From: Nitrosopumilaceae archaeon
GTDB lineage: Archaea; Thermoproteota; Nitrososphaeria; Nitrososphaerales; Nitrosopumilaceae
Direction of reading: 5' to 3'
DNA: 33,095 nucleotides
Assembly (NCBI GenBank): GCA_900620265.3
Contig: UYNY03000102.1
Coordinates: forward strand, 1 to 33,095
Positions 6,889 to 14,465 of the stretch are shown here, one piece after another. The stretch's first letter is position 1, and every line of letters begins with the position of its first letter. The notes beneath the pieces were generated by a model that searched no databases, was not told where the DNA came from, and worked only from the letters and a program-made list of their open reading frames with translations. Position numbers and translations under genes: made by a program.

Positions 6889-8186
6889 TACCTGCTATAC
6901 CACGCCCCGGACGGGTCGAACCGGGCGCCGCCCCTCAGCCCGATCCTCTGGGCGGGCCTCGCAAGGTGCCGCAGCGCAGAGTCGCGCGGCAGGTAGAGGC
7001 CGCGCCTCGCGCCGCGCCCGCGGGCGATCACCCGGGAGCACGACGACGTGCCGCACCTCCCGCACCCGAACCCCTGGCCGCGCCCGCGCGACTTCATCCT
7101 CCTGCCGCACGACCCGCACGGCGGGTTCGCAAGGCGCGGGGCGGCGCGCACCACCCTGATGAACTCGACGTTGATAGTGCGCGGGCGGCGCGCCGATGCG
7201 CGCCTGACGCCGCCGCCCACCCTCACCTCGTCGCCGGGCGCAAGGCGCATCGCGAGCGGCGCCAGCCCCGTCTCCCTGTACGCGGCGCACGCGAACTCCG
7301 ACCCGCCGGACACGACGGTGAACGCCGCGTGCCTACCTGGGATCCCGGAGGGCGGCGCGCCGACGATCCCCGAGACGGTCCCCGACGCGTACGGCGGCAT
7401 GGACGGGTCGAGCGGGCGGCGCATGTGGTCCCCCGTCCCCTGGTTGGACCTGAATATCATGTGGCCGTCAAGCTCCTCGCCGGCCTCTATGTACGAGGCT
7501 GCGCGCAGCAGCGGGCCGGCCGACTCGCCGCGCACGCCGCAGAAGACGGGGTCGGGCCCGCGCGGCGCCACGAGCGGCCTGCGCCTGCGCGCGTCATAGC
7601 TGCAGAACGTGTGCGGCCGCGTCGCCTCGTCCATCCTCCTGACGCTCTCGGCCGAGATCCGGCGCTTTGTGCCGAACATGCGCCTCCTCCTGTAAGCGAG
7701 CAGCTCCAGCGTGCTGTCGCCGAAGACGTACCCGACTGCGGACGCTGCCCCCACCACCCCCTGCCCGTTGCCCATGTGGTGTCGCTCCGCGCCGGCCGCG
7801 TCGACGGCGCGCCACGCCTCGCGCCGCGGGACCAGCCTGCAGAGCGCCTCGCGCGCAAGGCCGGCCAGCGCGGGCGGCACGCCCCCCTCGACGAAGACGA
7901 TCCCGGGGTTTGCGCCGTTCCCGGTGTCCGCGTGCCTGCGCAGCAGCGAGAGCGCCGCCCGCCTGGCGCCGCCGGGGTCCCCGGTGCGGACCGACAGCGA
8001 GACGGCCCCGTTGCCGCGCGTCCTCCACGGGACGTTGGGGTTGAGCCGCACGAGCCTGGGAAAGTCGAGGAACTCGGCCCCGCGCCGCGCCAGCTCGCCG
8101 GCCAGCCGGTACGCGAGGTAGGTGGTGCACATGCCGCGCGGCGAGTCCGTGTCGTCCATGCCGATGTGCAGGATTGTCCCGGGCAC
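6873..8186 (-). CDS. tiaS: tRNA(Ile2) 2-agmatinylcytidine synthetase
   Basis: TiaS uses ATP and agmatine to modify C34 of tRNA-Ile2, so that its CAT-derived anticodon reads AUA and not AUG. The protein begins with the kinase-like domain motif HIGMDDTDSPRGMCTTYLA (residues 7-25). An OB-fold stretch with FRSNQGTGDHM follows, then a zinc ribbon with CGSC and CGRC plus a later cysteine. The GTG at 8186 lies 26-27 nt from the TATA box and immediately before the conserved N-terminus, giving 437 residues. A GTG seven codons upstream would precede the transcription start. The final codons overlap the 3' end of the initiator tRNA gene on the opposite strand. Confidence 0.9.
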   Translation of the reverse strand: MPGTILHIGMDDTDSPRGMCTTYLAYRLAGELARRGAEFLDFPRLVRLNPNVPWRTRGNGAVSLSVRTGDPGGARRAALSLLRRHADTGNGANPGIVFVEGGVPPALAGLAREALCRLVPRREAWRAVDAAGAERHHMGNGQGVVGAASAVGYVFGDSTLELLAYRRRRMFGTKRRISAESVRRMDEATRPHTFCSYDARRRRPLVAPRGPDPVFCGVRGESAGPLLRAASYIEAGEELDGHMIFRSNQGTGDHMRRPLDPSMPPYASGTVSGIVGAPPSGIPGRHAAFTVVSGGSEFACAAYRETGLAPLAMRLAPGDEVRVGGGVRRASARRPRTINVEFIRVVRAAPRLANPPCGSCGRRMKSRGRGQGFGCGRCGTSSCSRVIARGRGARRGLYLPRDSALRHLARPAQRIGLRGGARFDPSGAWYSRYGSGE

Positions 8187-8209
8187 GGGGGCGGTCGGGC
8201 CCGGCACGG

Positions 8210-8215
8210 TTTAAA
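8210..8215. promoter_or_regulatory. palindromic TATA box serving tiaS and dph2
   Basis: TTTAAA is its own reverse complement and is the only AT-rich element in the gap. Its centre (8212.5) is 26.5 nt from the tiaS GTG and 28.5 nt from the dph2 TTG, so a single box could direct both leaderless transcripts. Confidence 0.6.
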
Positions 8216-8240
8216 TTGATACCGCGCCGCACGGCGCGGG

Positions 8241-9233
8241 TTGATAAGGGTCGACGTGGCAAGGATGCTCGAGATAATCAGGGAGGAGGGGCCCGCGTCC
8301 GTCTCGCTCAACGGGCCGGACGGCATGCTGCCCGCAGTCCAGGAGGCGGCCGTGCGGATCTCGGGCGAGGCGGGGATACCGGCGTACGTGATAGCCGACA
8401 CGACGTGGGGGTCGTGCGACCTCAACGAGGCGGGCGCCAGGGCGATCGGCGCCGACATACACTTTAACATCGGGCACACCATCAACGTCGAGAGGCTCGG
8501 CAGCACGTACATGATCGACGCGTTTGACGACGTGCGCTTTGACCGCGTGGCGGCAGAGTGCGCGGCGCGCCTGGCCGGCAGGAGGGCGGTCCTGGTGACG
8601 GACAGCCAGCACCTGCGCGAGATCGGCCGCGTCAGGGAGATACTCGTGGAGGGCGGCGTCGACGTGGCGGTGGGGCCCGGCGGCGGGCAGCTCAACGACG
8701 GGCAGGTATTCGGGTGCGAGTTTTACCCGGCGACTGACGCGGCCGGCGGCGCCGACGCGTGCGTCTTCATGGGGCAGAGCGGGTTCCACGCGGCCGGGGT
8801 CGCGCTCGCCACCGGGCTGCCCACGTACGCGCTCGACCCGTACTTTGGCGAGGTGCGCGACGTCTCGGGGCTGGCAGACCGGATCCAGAGGAGGGCCACG
8901 CTGGCCGCCGCAAAGGCGGCCGAGGCGTCCTCGTTCGGGATCATCGTGGGGCTCCGGGACGGGCAGACATCAAAGGTGTCGGCGCTGAGGATGAAAAAAG
9001 AGCTCGAGGCGGCCGGCAGGAGGGTCCAGATGTTCGCGATGACGGACATCACCAACGAGCGGCTGCGGAACCTGTCGGGGATCGAGGCGTTCATCCAGTC
9101 GGCCTGCCCCAGGATATCCACTGACAACTCGTTTGACATGCCGGTGCTCTCCATGCCGCAGGCCAGGGCCATGCTGGAGATCATCCGGGGCAGGGAGGCC
9201 GGGCCGTACCTGCGGGCGCGCCACTGGCTCTAG
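8241..9233 (+). CDS. dph2: diphthamide synthesis radical-SAM-like enzyme Dph2
   Basis: Dph2 transfers the 3-amino-3-carboxypropyl group of S-adenosylmethionine to a histidine of elongation factor 2, the first step of diphthamide formation. The 330-residue protein has the three cysteines that bind the 4Fe-4S cluster in the archaeal family: Cys59 in WGSCDLNEAG, Cys159 in FGCEFYPA and Cys289 in QSACPRIS. The motif HFNIGHT follows the first cysteine. The start is a TTG, supported by the TATA spacing and by the family N-terminus IRVDVARMLEII. Its stop shares the bases CTAG with the stop of the convergent oxidoreductase. Confidence 0.93.
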   Translation: MIRVDVARMLEIIREEGPASVSLNGPDGMLPAVQEAAVRISGEAGIPAYVIADTTWGSCDLNEAGARAIGADIHFNIGHTINVERLGSTYMIDAFDDVRFDRVAAECAARLAGRRAVLVTDSQHLREIGRVREILVEGGVDVAVGPGGGQLNDGQVFGCEFYPATDAAGGADACVFMGQSGFHAAGVALATGLPTYALDPYFGEVRDVSGLADRIQRRATLAAAKAAEASSFGIIVGLRDGQTSKVSALRMKKELEAAGRRVQMFAMTDITNERLRNLSGIEAFIQSACPRISTDNSFDMPVLSMPQARAMLEIIRGREAGPYLRARHWL

Positions 9234-10297
9234 GGGCGCATCAGTATCTTGCCGAACGCCCCCCTGTTGAGCATGCGGGCGTGCGCCTCGGCGGCGCGGT
9301 CCATCGGGAACTCCGAGTCCACCACCGCCCTTATCATGCCGCGCCCCATCCAGTAGAGGCCGCGCTCGAGCTCGGCGCGCGTCCCCTGGGTGGACCCGAG
9401 GACGGAGGTCCCCTTGGAGTAGATGTCGCGCAGGTCAGTCGGCGCGTCGTACCCGGTGGTGGCGCCCGTGGTCACCACGGTGCACCCGGGGCCGAGCATC
9501 GCAAGCTCCCTCCCCCAGTGGCGCCCGCCGATGTGCTCGAACACGACGTCGACGCCGCGCGGCGAGCCGTGCGGCCGCGGTATGCTCCGCGCTATGTCGA
9601 GCACCTCGCGGTCCCACCCCTCGCGGCGGTGGTCGACGGCGTGGTCGGCGCCAAGCCCGCGCATCCTGCCGAGCTTCTCCCCGCTGGCCGTCGCTATCAC
9701 GGTGCACCCGAAGAGCTTTGCTATCTGGATCCCGAACATGCCGACGCCGGAGCTGCCGCCCATCACCAGGACGACCTGGCCGGGCCTTATGCGGGCGCGC
9801 CCGGCCAGCATGTGCCACGAGGTGAGCATCGTCATCGAGGCGGCCGCCGCGTCCTCGTACGTCACGCCGTCGGGGATCCTCACCGCGTTGTACGCCGGGA
9901 GGCGCGCCACCTCGCAGTAGCCGCCCCAGAGCGGGCCCGTCTGGAAGCCCCAGATGAGGCGCCGCCGGCAGTCGTACTCGCGGCCCGACGTGCACGCGCG
10001 GCACGTCCTGCACGAGAGGTTGCCGTGGGATACGACGCGGTCGCCGACGCGGAGCCCGTCCACCTCGCGCCCGACCGCCATGACGTCGCCGGCAGCATCG
10101 GTCCCCGACACGTGCGGCAGCGGCACCCTGAGCGGGCGGCCCCTCATCCCCCAGATGTCGTCATAGTTGAGCGCGGCGGCCCTGACGCGGAAGACGACCT
10201 CGGAGGGGCCCGGCTCGGGCGCCGGGATCTCCCTCACCCCGAGGATGGAGGCAAAGTCGTCGTCCTCGGCGTACCTGTCGTATACGAGCGCCCGCAC
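9230..10297 (-). CDS. MDR-family NAD(P)H-dependent oxidoreductase (alcohol dehydrogenase-like, catalytic zinc site lost)
   Basis: The 355-residue protein is a medium-chain dehydrogenase/reductase. It keeps the four structural zinc cysteines at 96, 99, 102 and 110 (CRTCRACTSGREYDC). It has lost the catalytic zinc ligands: the usual Cys position is Asn44 in LNYDDIWGMRG, and the GHE motif is GTD. The Rossmann motif is GGSSGVGMFGIQIAK. Loss of catalytic zinc with an NYDDIWG motif is typical of enoyl reductases such as crotonyl-CoA or acryloyl-CoA reductases, so it may reduce a CoA-thioester double bond. Substrate is unknown. The GTG at 10297 was chosen because the TATA box is 26 nt upstream and the family N-terminus begins here. 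Confidence 0.82.
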   Translation of the reverse strand: MRALVYDRYAEDDDFASILGVREIPAPEPGPSEVVFRVRAAALNYDDIWGMRGRPLRVPLPHVSGTDAAGDVMAVGREVDGLRVGDRVVSHGNLSCRTCRACTSGREYDCRRRLIWGFQTGPLWGGYCEVARLPAYNAVRIPDGVTYEDAAAASMTMLTSWHMLAGRARIRPGQVVLVMGGSSGVGMFGIQIAKLFGCTVIATASGEKLGRMRGLGADHAVDHRREGWDREVLDIARSIPRPHGSPRGVDVVFEHIGGRHWGRELAMLGPGCTVVTTGATTGYDAPTDLRDIYSKGTSVLGSTQGTRAELERGLYWMGRGMIRAVVDSEFPMDRAAEAHARMLNRGAFGKILMRP

Positions 10298-10318
10298 GGG
10301 CCGCGCCCGGGCCGGCTC

Positions 10319-10326
10319 CGTATATG
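10319..10326 (-). promoter_or_regulatory. TATA box of the MDR oxidoreductase
   Basis: The minus strand reads CATATACG, centred 26 nt upstream of the GTG at 10297. Confidence 0.6.
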
Positions 10327-10454
10327 TCTCTGGCGGGGGGGCCGGCGGGCCGCGTACCTGCCGGCGCCCGGATCCGGCATTCTGGTTTTTTCCCCGATCG
10401 CGCCCGGCCGGGGGGAGCCGCCGCGGCACGGGGGGCCCTGGGGCCTCAAAACGG

Positions 10455-10461
10455 TTATAAT
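10455..10461 (+). promoter_or_regulatory. TATA box of the csl4-pheA operon
   Basis: TTATAAT is centred about 26 nt upstream of the GTG at 10484. Nothing else in the divergent gap is AT-rich. Confidence 0.6.
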
Positions 10462-10483
10462 CGCGGGCGCCCGCGGCGCCCAC

Positions 10484-11029
10484 GTGGAGGCAATATTCCC
10501 CGGGGACGGCATCGCGTCGATAGAGGAGTACGAGGCGGGGCACAACGCGTTTGACGACGGGGACATGGTGAGGGCGGCCACCGTGGGGACCAAGGAGATC
10601 GACTCGGACGAGCGCACGGCCGGCATCAGGCACCCGCGCGTCTTCTCCGTGCCGAGGAAGGGCGACGTCGTGGTGGGGACCGTGGCGGCCGTGATGGCCT
10701 CGATGATGGCAGTCAGGGTCGACTATGTCAACGGGAACCCGACCACGTCAAAGGTGGAGTGCATCTGCTCCATACGCAACATCAGGATAAGGAACCCGGC
10801 GCTGGCCAACGACATCGTCTCGCTGAGGGTGCTCGGGACCCTGAACGGGACGGTCCACGGGACGATCGAGGAGCGCGGCATGGGCGTCATGTTCACAAAG
10901 TGCAGAAAGTGCGGCGGCAGGGTCGCGCCCATGCGCGACGCGATAAAGTGCGCCGACTGCGGCTGGATAGACGAGCGCAAGCTCTCGGCGGACTTTGGAA
11001 AGGGCGGCTTTGTAAGACGGGACGGGTAG
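10484..11029 (+). CDS. csl4: exosome RNA-binding subunit Csl4
   Basis: Csl4 forms part of the cap of the archaeal exosome and feeds RNA to the Rrp41/Rrp42 ring. The 181-residue protein has the N-terminal domain beginning FPGDGIASIEEYEAG, an S1 RNA-binding domain (KGDVVVGTVAAV to about 130) and a C-terminal zinc ribbon with Cys140, Cys143, Cys156 and Cys159. The start is a GTG placed by TATA spacing. The frame is open for 1.2 kb upstream, but that part lacks family similarity. pheA follows after a single base. Confidence 0.92.
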   Translation: MEAIFPGDGIASIEEYEAGHNAFDDGDMVRAATVGTKEIDSDERTAGIRHPRVFSVPRKGDVVVGTVAAVMASMMAVRVDYVNGNPTTSKVECICSIRNIRIRNPALANDIVSLRVLGTLNGTVHGTIEERGMGVMFTKCRKCGGRVAPMRDAIKCADCGWIDERKLSADFGKGGFVRRDG

Positions 11030-11030
11030 C

Positions 11031-11837
11031 ATGGAGTCGGTCTCGTTCCAGGGCGAGCGGGGCGCGTACGGCGAGGCGGCGGCCGCGGGGTTCTTTGGCG
11101 CGTGCAGCACCGTCCCCTGCCGCACCTTTGCGGACGCGCTCGGAGCCGTCACCGGCGGGAGGGCCTCGCACGCCGTCATCCCGGTCGAGAACTCGCTGGA
11201 GGGGAGCGTCGGGGAGAGCCACGACCTGCTGTACAGGACGGGCCTGCGCGTCTCGGGCGAGATATACCACAGGATAGAGCACTGCCTGATAGGGGGAGGG
11301 ACGCTTGAGGAGGCGCGCACCGTCTACTCGCACCCGCAGGCGCTGGGCCAGTGCAGGAGGTTCATCGAGGAGAAAGGGCTGAGGACGATCCCGACCTATG
11401 ACACGGCCGGCAGCGTCAGGATAGTCAGGGAGCTCGGGAGGAGGGACTGCGCGTGCATCGCCAGCGAGGCCGCGTCGGCGATACACGGCGTGCCGGTGAT
11501 AGCAAGGGGGATAGCGGACGAGCCGGGCAACACGACGCGGTTCCTCGTCCTGTCCGGGTCGTGCCCGCCGCCGAGCGGCCGCGACAAGACGTCCCTGATA
11601 TTCTCGATAAGGCACGAGCCGGGCTCGCTGTGCAGGCTGCTCGAGGCGTTCCACGGGGGCGGGATCAACCTGACAAAGATCGAGTCGAGGCCGTCGGGAG
11701 GGGGCGGCTCGTGGGAGTACAACTTTTACGTGGACATAGAGGGGCACGCCGACGACCCGGCCGTGCGAGCCGCACTTGACGGCGCGGCGCGGGAGGCCGT
11801 CTCATCAAAGGTGCTCGGGTCGTATCCGGCCGCCTAG
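11031..11837 (+). CDS. pheA: prephenate dehydratase
   Basis: The 268-residue monofunctional enzyme converts prephenate to phenylpyruvate for phenylalanine synthesis. The catalytic domain begins VSFQGERGAYGEAAA and carries VENSLEGSV (52-60) and the catalytic Thr-Arg-Phe at 169-171 (NTTRF). A C-terminal ACT domain with GSLCRLLEAF and the ESRP motif (218-221) should bind phenylalanine for feedback control. There is no chorismate mutase domain. The ATG lies one base after the csl4 stop, so the genes form an operon. The stop overlaps that of the convergent gene in a shared CTAG. Confidence 0.93.
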   Translation: MESVSFQGERGAYGEAAAAGFFGACSTVPCRTFADALGAVTGGRASHAVIPVENSLEGSVGESHDLLYRTGLRVSGEIYHRIEHCLIGGGTLEEARTVYSHPQALGQCRRFIEEKGLRTIPTYDTAGSVRIVRELGRRDCACIASEAASAIHGVPVIARGIADEPGNTTRFLVLSGSCPPPSGRDKTSLIFSIRHEPGSLCRLLEAFHGGGINLTKIESRPSGGGGSWEYNFYVDIEGHADDPAVRAALDGAAREAVSSKVLGSYPAA

Positions 11838-12295
11838 AACCCGCGGGGCCGCCTCATGCGGAACCCGATGCCGAGCCCGACTATGACGATCCCCGTCACC
11901 ATGACCATCAGCGGGTACGTCACCAGCAGCGGGTCCGGCGGGGTCTCGAACGAGTACGAGACCGTGACGTCCCCGGCGCCGGCGTTGCGCACGGTCAGGC
12001 GCGACTGGCCGTCCTCGGCGTGGGACCACGCGAACTCCTCGCCGTCCTCGCCCGCGTGCCCGTCAAGCTGCAGGCCGCCCGGGCTTGAAAGGTCGACCGT
12101 ATACGGGCCGCCGGAGACGGAGAACCGGTGCTCGGAGCCGGCCGGCGCCACGAACGAGTACGCGTCGTCAAAGCCGGGCCCCACCAGGGACTCGCCGCTT
12201 ATGTGGGTGGTGAGGAGGCTGTTTGCAAGCGCGGCTACACCTATCGCCAGGATCACGACTCCCGCGGCGATCCCCGCGTAGGTGCGCCAGCTCAC
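11834..12295 (-). CDS. two-TM membrane protein with an extracytoplasmic domain, unknown function
   Basis: The 153-residue protein has transmembrane segments at about residues 6-27 and 127-145. Between them are about 100 residues rich in Gly, Ser and Asp with alternating hydrophobics, suggesting a small beta-sandwich (FSVSGGPYTVDLSSPGG, LTVRNAGAGDVTVSYSFE). The C-terminus ends in a basic RMRRPRGF tail, so both ends are probably cytoplasmic. I recognise no family. The GTG start is set by a TATA-like element 27 nt upstream. Confidence 0.75.
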   Translation of the reverse strand: MSWRTYAGIAAGVVILAIGVAALANSLLTTHISGESLVGPGFDDAYSFVAPAGSEHRFSVSGGPYTVDLSSPGGLQLDGHAGEDGEEFAWSHAEDGQSRLTVRNAGAGDVTVSYSFETPPDPLLVTYPLMVMVTGIVIVGLGIGFRMRRPRGF

Positions 12296-12317
12296 GCGGC
12301 GCGGGCGGGGGGCCCGG

Positions 12318-12326
12318 GTTAAAAAT
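12318..12326 (-). promoter_or_regulatory. TATA box of the two-TM protein
   Basis: The minus strand reads ATTTTTAAC, centred 27 nt upstream of the GTG at 12295. Confidence 0.55.
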
Positions 12327-12395
12327 GGTTGGCAGGGGGATCGGCGGTTCCGGGGAGGCGGGTACCGGATCTTGGCGGGGGACGGTCATCCTGAG

Positions 12396-12403
12396 TTTAT
12401 ATA
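12396..12403 (+). promoter_or_regulatory. TATA box of the 64-residue protein
   Basis: TTTATATA, one of the best TATA matches in the window, is centred about 26 nt upstream of the ATG at 12426. Confidence 0.7.
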
Positions 12404-12425
12404 GACGGGCCGCCTCACCCGCCCC

Positions 12426-12620
12426 ATGGTAATGAACATCATAAAGCCGCTCAGCGAGGACGGATGGAAAAACCTGATGGACGTGATGGAGCGCGGCCCT
12501 ACAAAAGAACAGAGGGAGATGTACAGGGACTCCGAGAAGGTGTTCAGGGAGACCAGATGGGGGGACGGCGCCGGATCATCCGGTGGCAAACCGCCCGCGA
12601 TCCCGCAGGATCCCGCATGA
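12426..12620 (+). CDS. small soluble protein, unknown function (64 residues)
   Basis: The protein begins MVMNIIKPLSEDGWKNLM. It has a charged, probably helical core up to about residue 44, then a Gly/Ser/Pro tail. There is no signal peptide, metal motif or family I recognise. A strong TATA box at leaderless spacing and a natural-looking hydrophilic sequence make it a likely real gene. It stands alone, divergent from the two-TM protein. Confidence 0.65.
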   Translation: MVMNIIKPLSEDGWKNLMDVMERGPTKEQREMYRDSEKVFRETRWGDGAGSSGGKPPAIPQDPA

Positions 12621-12870
12621 CGCGGCGGTCCCGGGCCGGTTTAAGAGTGAAAAAGGCCGCATGGCGGCGCGCTTGAAGCTTGGTGATCAAGGCGGCCGAG
12701 CTGGCCGCGCGCGCGGGATTACAAGATGCAGCTGCCGGGCGCGTCTGCCGGCGTCTTCGGTCAAGAGGGGCGTGCCGGGCCGGATGTGAAGTTTCGGGAG
12801 ATCCCCGCGTCCCTGTATGGCGGGATTGTGGGGCACGGGGGCCATGGCGGCGGCAGGTATCGCGCGGGGG
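12621..12870. other. no supported gene
   Basis: A TATA-like TTTAAG lies at 12640-12645, and a frame beginning TTG GTG ATC near 12680 reads VIKAAELAARAGL. It then degenerates into Arg/Cys-rich sequence running antisense through the decayed gene copy. It may be a remnant. I see nothing firm. Confidence 0.35.
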
Positions 12871-13032
12871 CCACACCGGCGTCTTTCTGCCGCCGGGCGG
12901 CTTGGGGAACTCGCGCCGCCTCCTCGCGGCCTCCCTCCGCCTCTTGTGGGACCTGTACAGGTGGGATCTCGCACCGTATCTGCCCGGCAGGGGGCATCAG
13001 GCCATCGGATCCTGCGCCCCGTGCTCGTCATC
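12871..13032 (-). pseudogene. decayed copy of the small membrane-protein gene at 15580-15756
   Basis: The minus strand is clearly homologous to the intact gene at 15580-15756. The tail reads HLYRSHKRRREAARRRREF then PKPPGGRKTPV, almost the same as the intact copy. Three lesions are visible. The stop TGA has become TGG at 12871-12873. An insertion just before the HLYRSHK part shifts the frame. A stop appears in the frame of the N-terminal remnant (DDEHGAQDPMA). Relative to the intact gene it also lacks 9 nt in the arginine-rich part. There is no ATG at the homologous start. Confidence 0.75.
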
Positions 13033-13199
13033 GGCCGTGCCGTCCCCGGCAACCACGCCGTGGAAGCCCAGGCGCCGCCCTGTCCCGCGCGCGGGATCCG
13101 CGCCCCTGCCGCACGGAATAAAGGCGCGCACTGACCGTCAGGGTGTGTCTTTTCCGCGCATCCTGCACATTTCGTCGGGGACGGCGCGCGCAGGCGCGG

Positions 13200-13208
13200 T
13201 TTAAATAA
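13200..13208 (+). promoter_or_regulatory. TATA box of the secreted-protein pair
   Basis: TTTAAATAA is centred about 26 nt upstream of the ATG at 13229. It is too close to the earlier in-frame ATG at 13217, so the later ATG is the start. Confidence 0.65.
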
Positions 13209-13228
13209 GAAGAGGGATGGCGCAGGGC

Positions 13229-14455
13229 ATGAAGATGGCCATGCCCGTGGCGGGACTGCTTTTGGCGCTAGCCGTGGCCCCAACTGTGGCGCTTGTCCAA
13301 GCAGACAACGGCACATATGCAACAAGCGTGGACGAGGCTATGGAAACTGGGATCACCGCCATAGACCAGATAGAGGAGCTTTCACGTCAGGCCCTCGCAA
13401 GCGGCGAGATACCAATCTCCGAGATGCCAGCCAGGACGGGTGACTCGTGGCAGTGGGAATACGGCAGCATGGCCGAGTTCAGGGCCAACGACGCGTTTAC
13501 GCGATCCTTCATCAACACGCATCTTGAGGGCCACGAATGGAACAGGGTAAACGCCGAACACCACCTGAGGATATACAACTTCGAGACCATCACCGGGGCC
13601 GTGGGGCATGGCCACGAGATGGCCTTGCTCGTGTCAGAGCTGAAAAAACTCCAGGACAGATATGATGCCAGCGAACCAGTGGAAAAATTCCACGCATGGC
13701 TTGGGGCCAAATATACAACACCGGTGTCCGAGCAAGGAATAATTGACAGACTGGCAGAGATAACCGGTGATGAAAAATTCCTAGGACTTGCAGAAAAGGC
13801 CGCGGAGAGCTTTGACAAGTTGGTGGAAAACGGCATCCCCCCCAGCGACATATTCAATTCAGACTATGAATACTGGCTACAGATCTCTCACGACTACATG
13901 TGTGGGTTTGTGCAATGGTGTGATTCAGGATCGTTCGGGAATGCCGCTGTTATAGGTGCAGTCAAGACAGATGCAGTTAGGTGGGATGTATGGGACTATT
14001 TCCTTCCGGAGGCAAGTGCACAGAGTAAGGTCTATGTACCGTACAACCTCGTATTGTACATATTCATAACTTCCTGCGAGTTGAACTACAAGATGTGCAG
14101 TATTACAGAGATAAAGAAGATACGCGGCGGTCAGGGCGAGTTTGAGATACCCGAGTTGACGAATACGGACGACCATCCCGTCATCGGGGCATTCGCACAC
14201 ACCACAGGAGGGACGCTGACCGTCGGGGGCAGCGCATGTGTGGAGAGGAGCCCGTCCGGCAAATATCCGGGCATCATTACCGATGTAAGGGTGGTTCCAA
14301 TCTCGGATAGAACGTACCAATACGGCTCAAGCGCCGGCGATGCCCAGAGGGACAAGAAGTGCTCGTCGGCCATTGCGATTCATGAGATACCCACCGGCAG
14401 GAATACGCCCTTTGGCGGCAAGGCGTCATCCACCGGGCCATATTATCTGAGGTAG
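13229..14455 (+). CDS. secreted protein of unknown function (408 residues)
   Basis: The protein opens with a classic signal peptide (MKMAMPVAGLLLALAVAPTV, probable cleavage after VQA). The N-terminal half is helical and rich in charged and His residues (GHEWNRVNAEHHLR, GAVGHGHEM). The C-terminal half has six cysteines in MCGFVQWC, SCELNYKMC, GSACVE and KKCSS, suggesting disulfides, and ends in a beta-rich, Gly/Ser-rich part. No catalytic motif or family is recognised. Between about 13600 and 14120 the codons are clearly AT-richer than in the neighbours, which hints at foreign origin. The next gene begins 10 bases later, so both are probably cotranscribed. Confidence 0.75.
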   Translation: MKMAMPVAGLLLALAVAPTVALVQADNGTYATSVDEAMETGITAIDQIEELSRQALASGEIPISEMPARTGDSWQWEYGSMAEFRANDAFTRSFINTHLEGHEWNRVNAEHHLRIYNFETITGAVGHGHEMALLVSELKKLQDRYDASEPVEKFHAWLGAKYTTPVSEQGIIDRLAEITGDEKFLGLAEKAAESFDKLVENGIPPSDIFNSDYEYWLQISHDYMCGFVQWCDSGSFGNAAVIGAVKTDAVRWDVWDYFLPEASAQSKVYVPYNLVLYIFITSCELNYKMCSITEIKKIRGGQGEFEIPELTNTDDHPVIGAFAHTTGGTLTVGGSACVERSPSGKYPGIITDVRVVPISDRTYQYGSSAGDAQRDKKCSSAIAIHEIPTGRNTPFGGKASSTGPYYLR

Positions 14456-14465
14456 ATCACCGCGC

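Noticed and set aside
10298-10633. 112-residue N-terminal extension of the MDR oxidoreductase
   Set aside because: It would lie upstream of the TATA box and runs antisense through the csl4 promoter and 5' end; the sequence is not family-like.
12680-13204. 174-residue plus-strand frame beginning VIKAAELAARAGL
   Set aside because: The first residues look natural, but the rest is antisense to the decayed gene copy, Arg/Cys/Ser-rich, and has no TATA at leaderless spacing.
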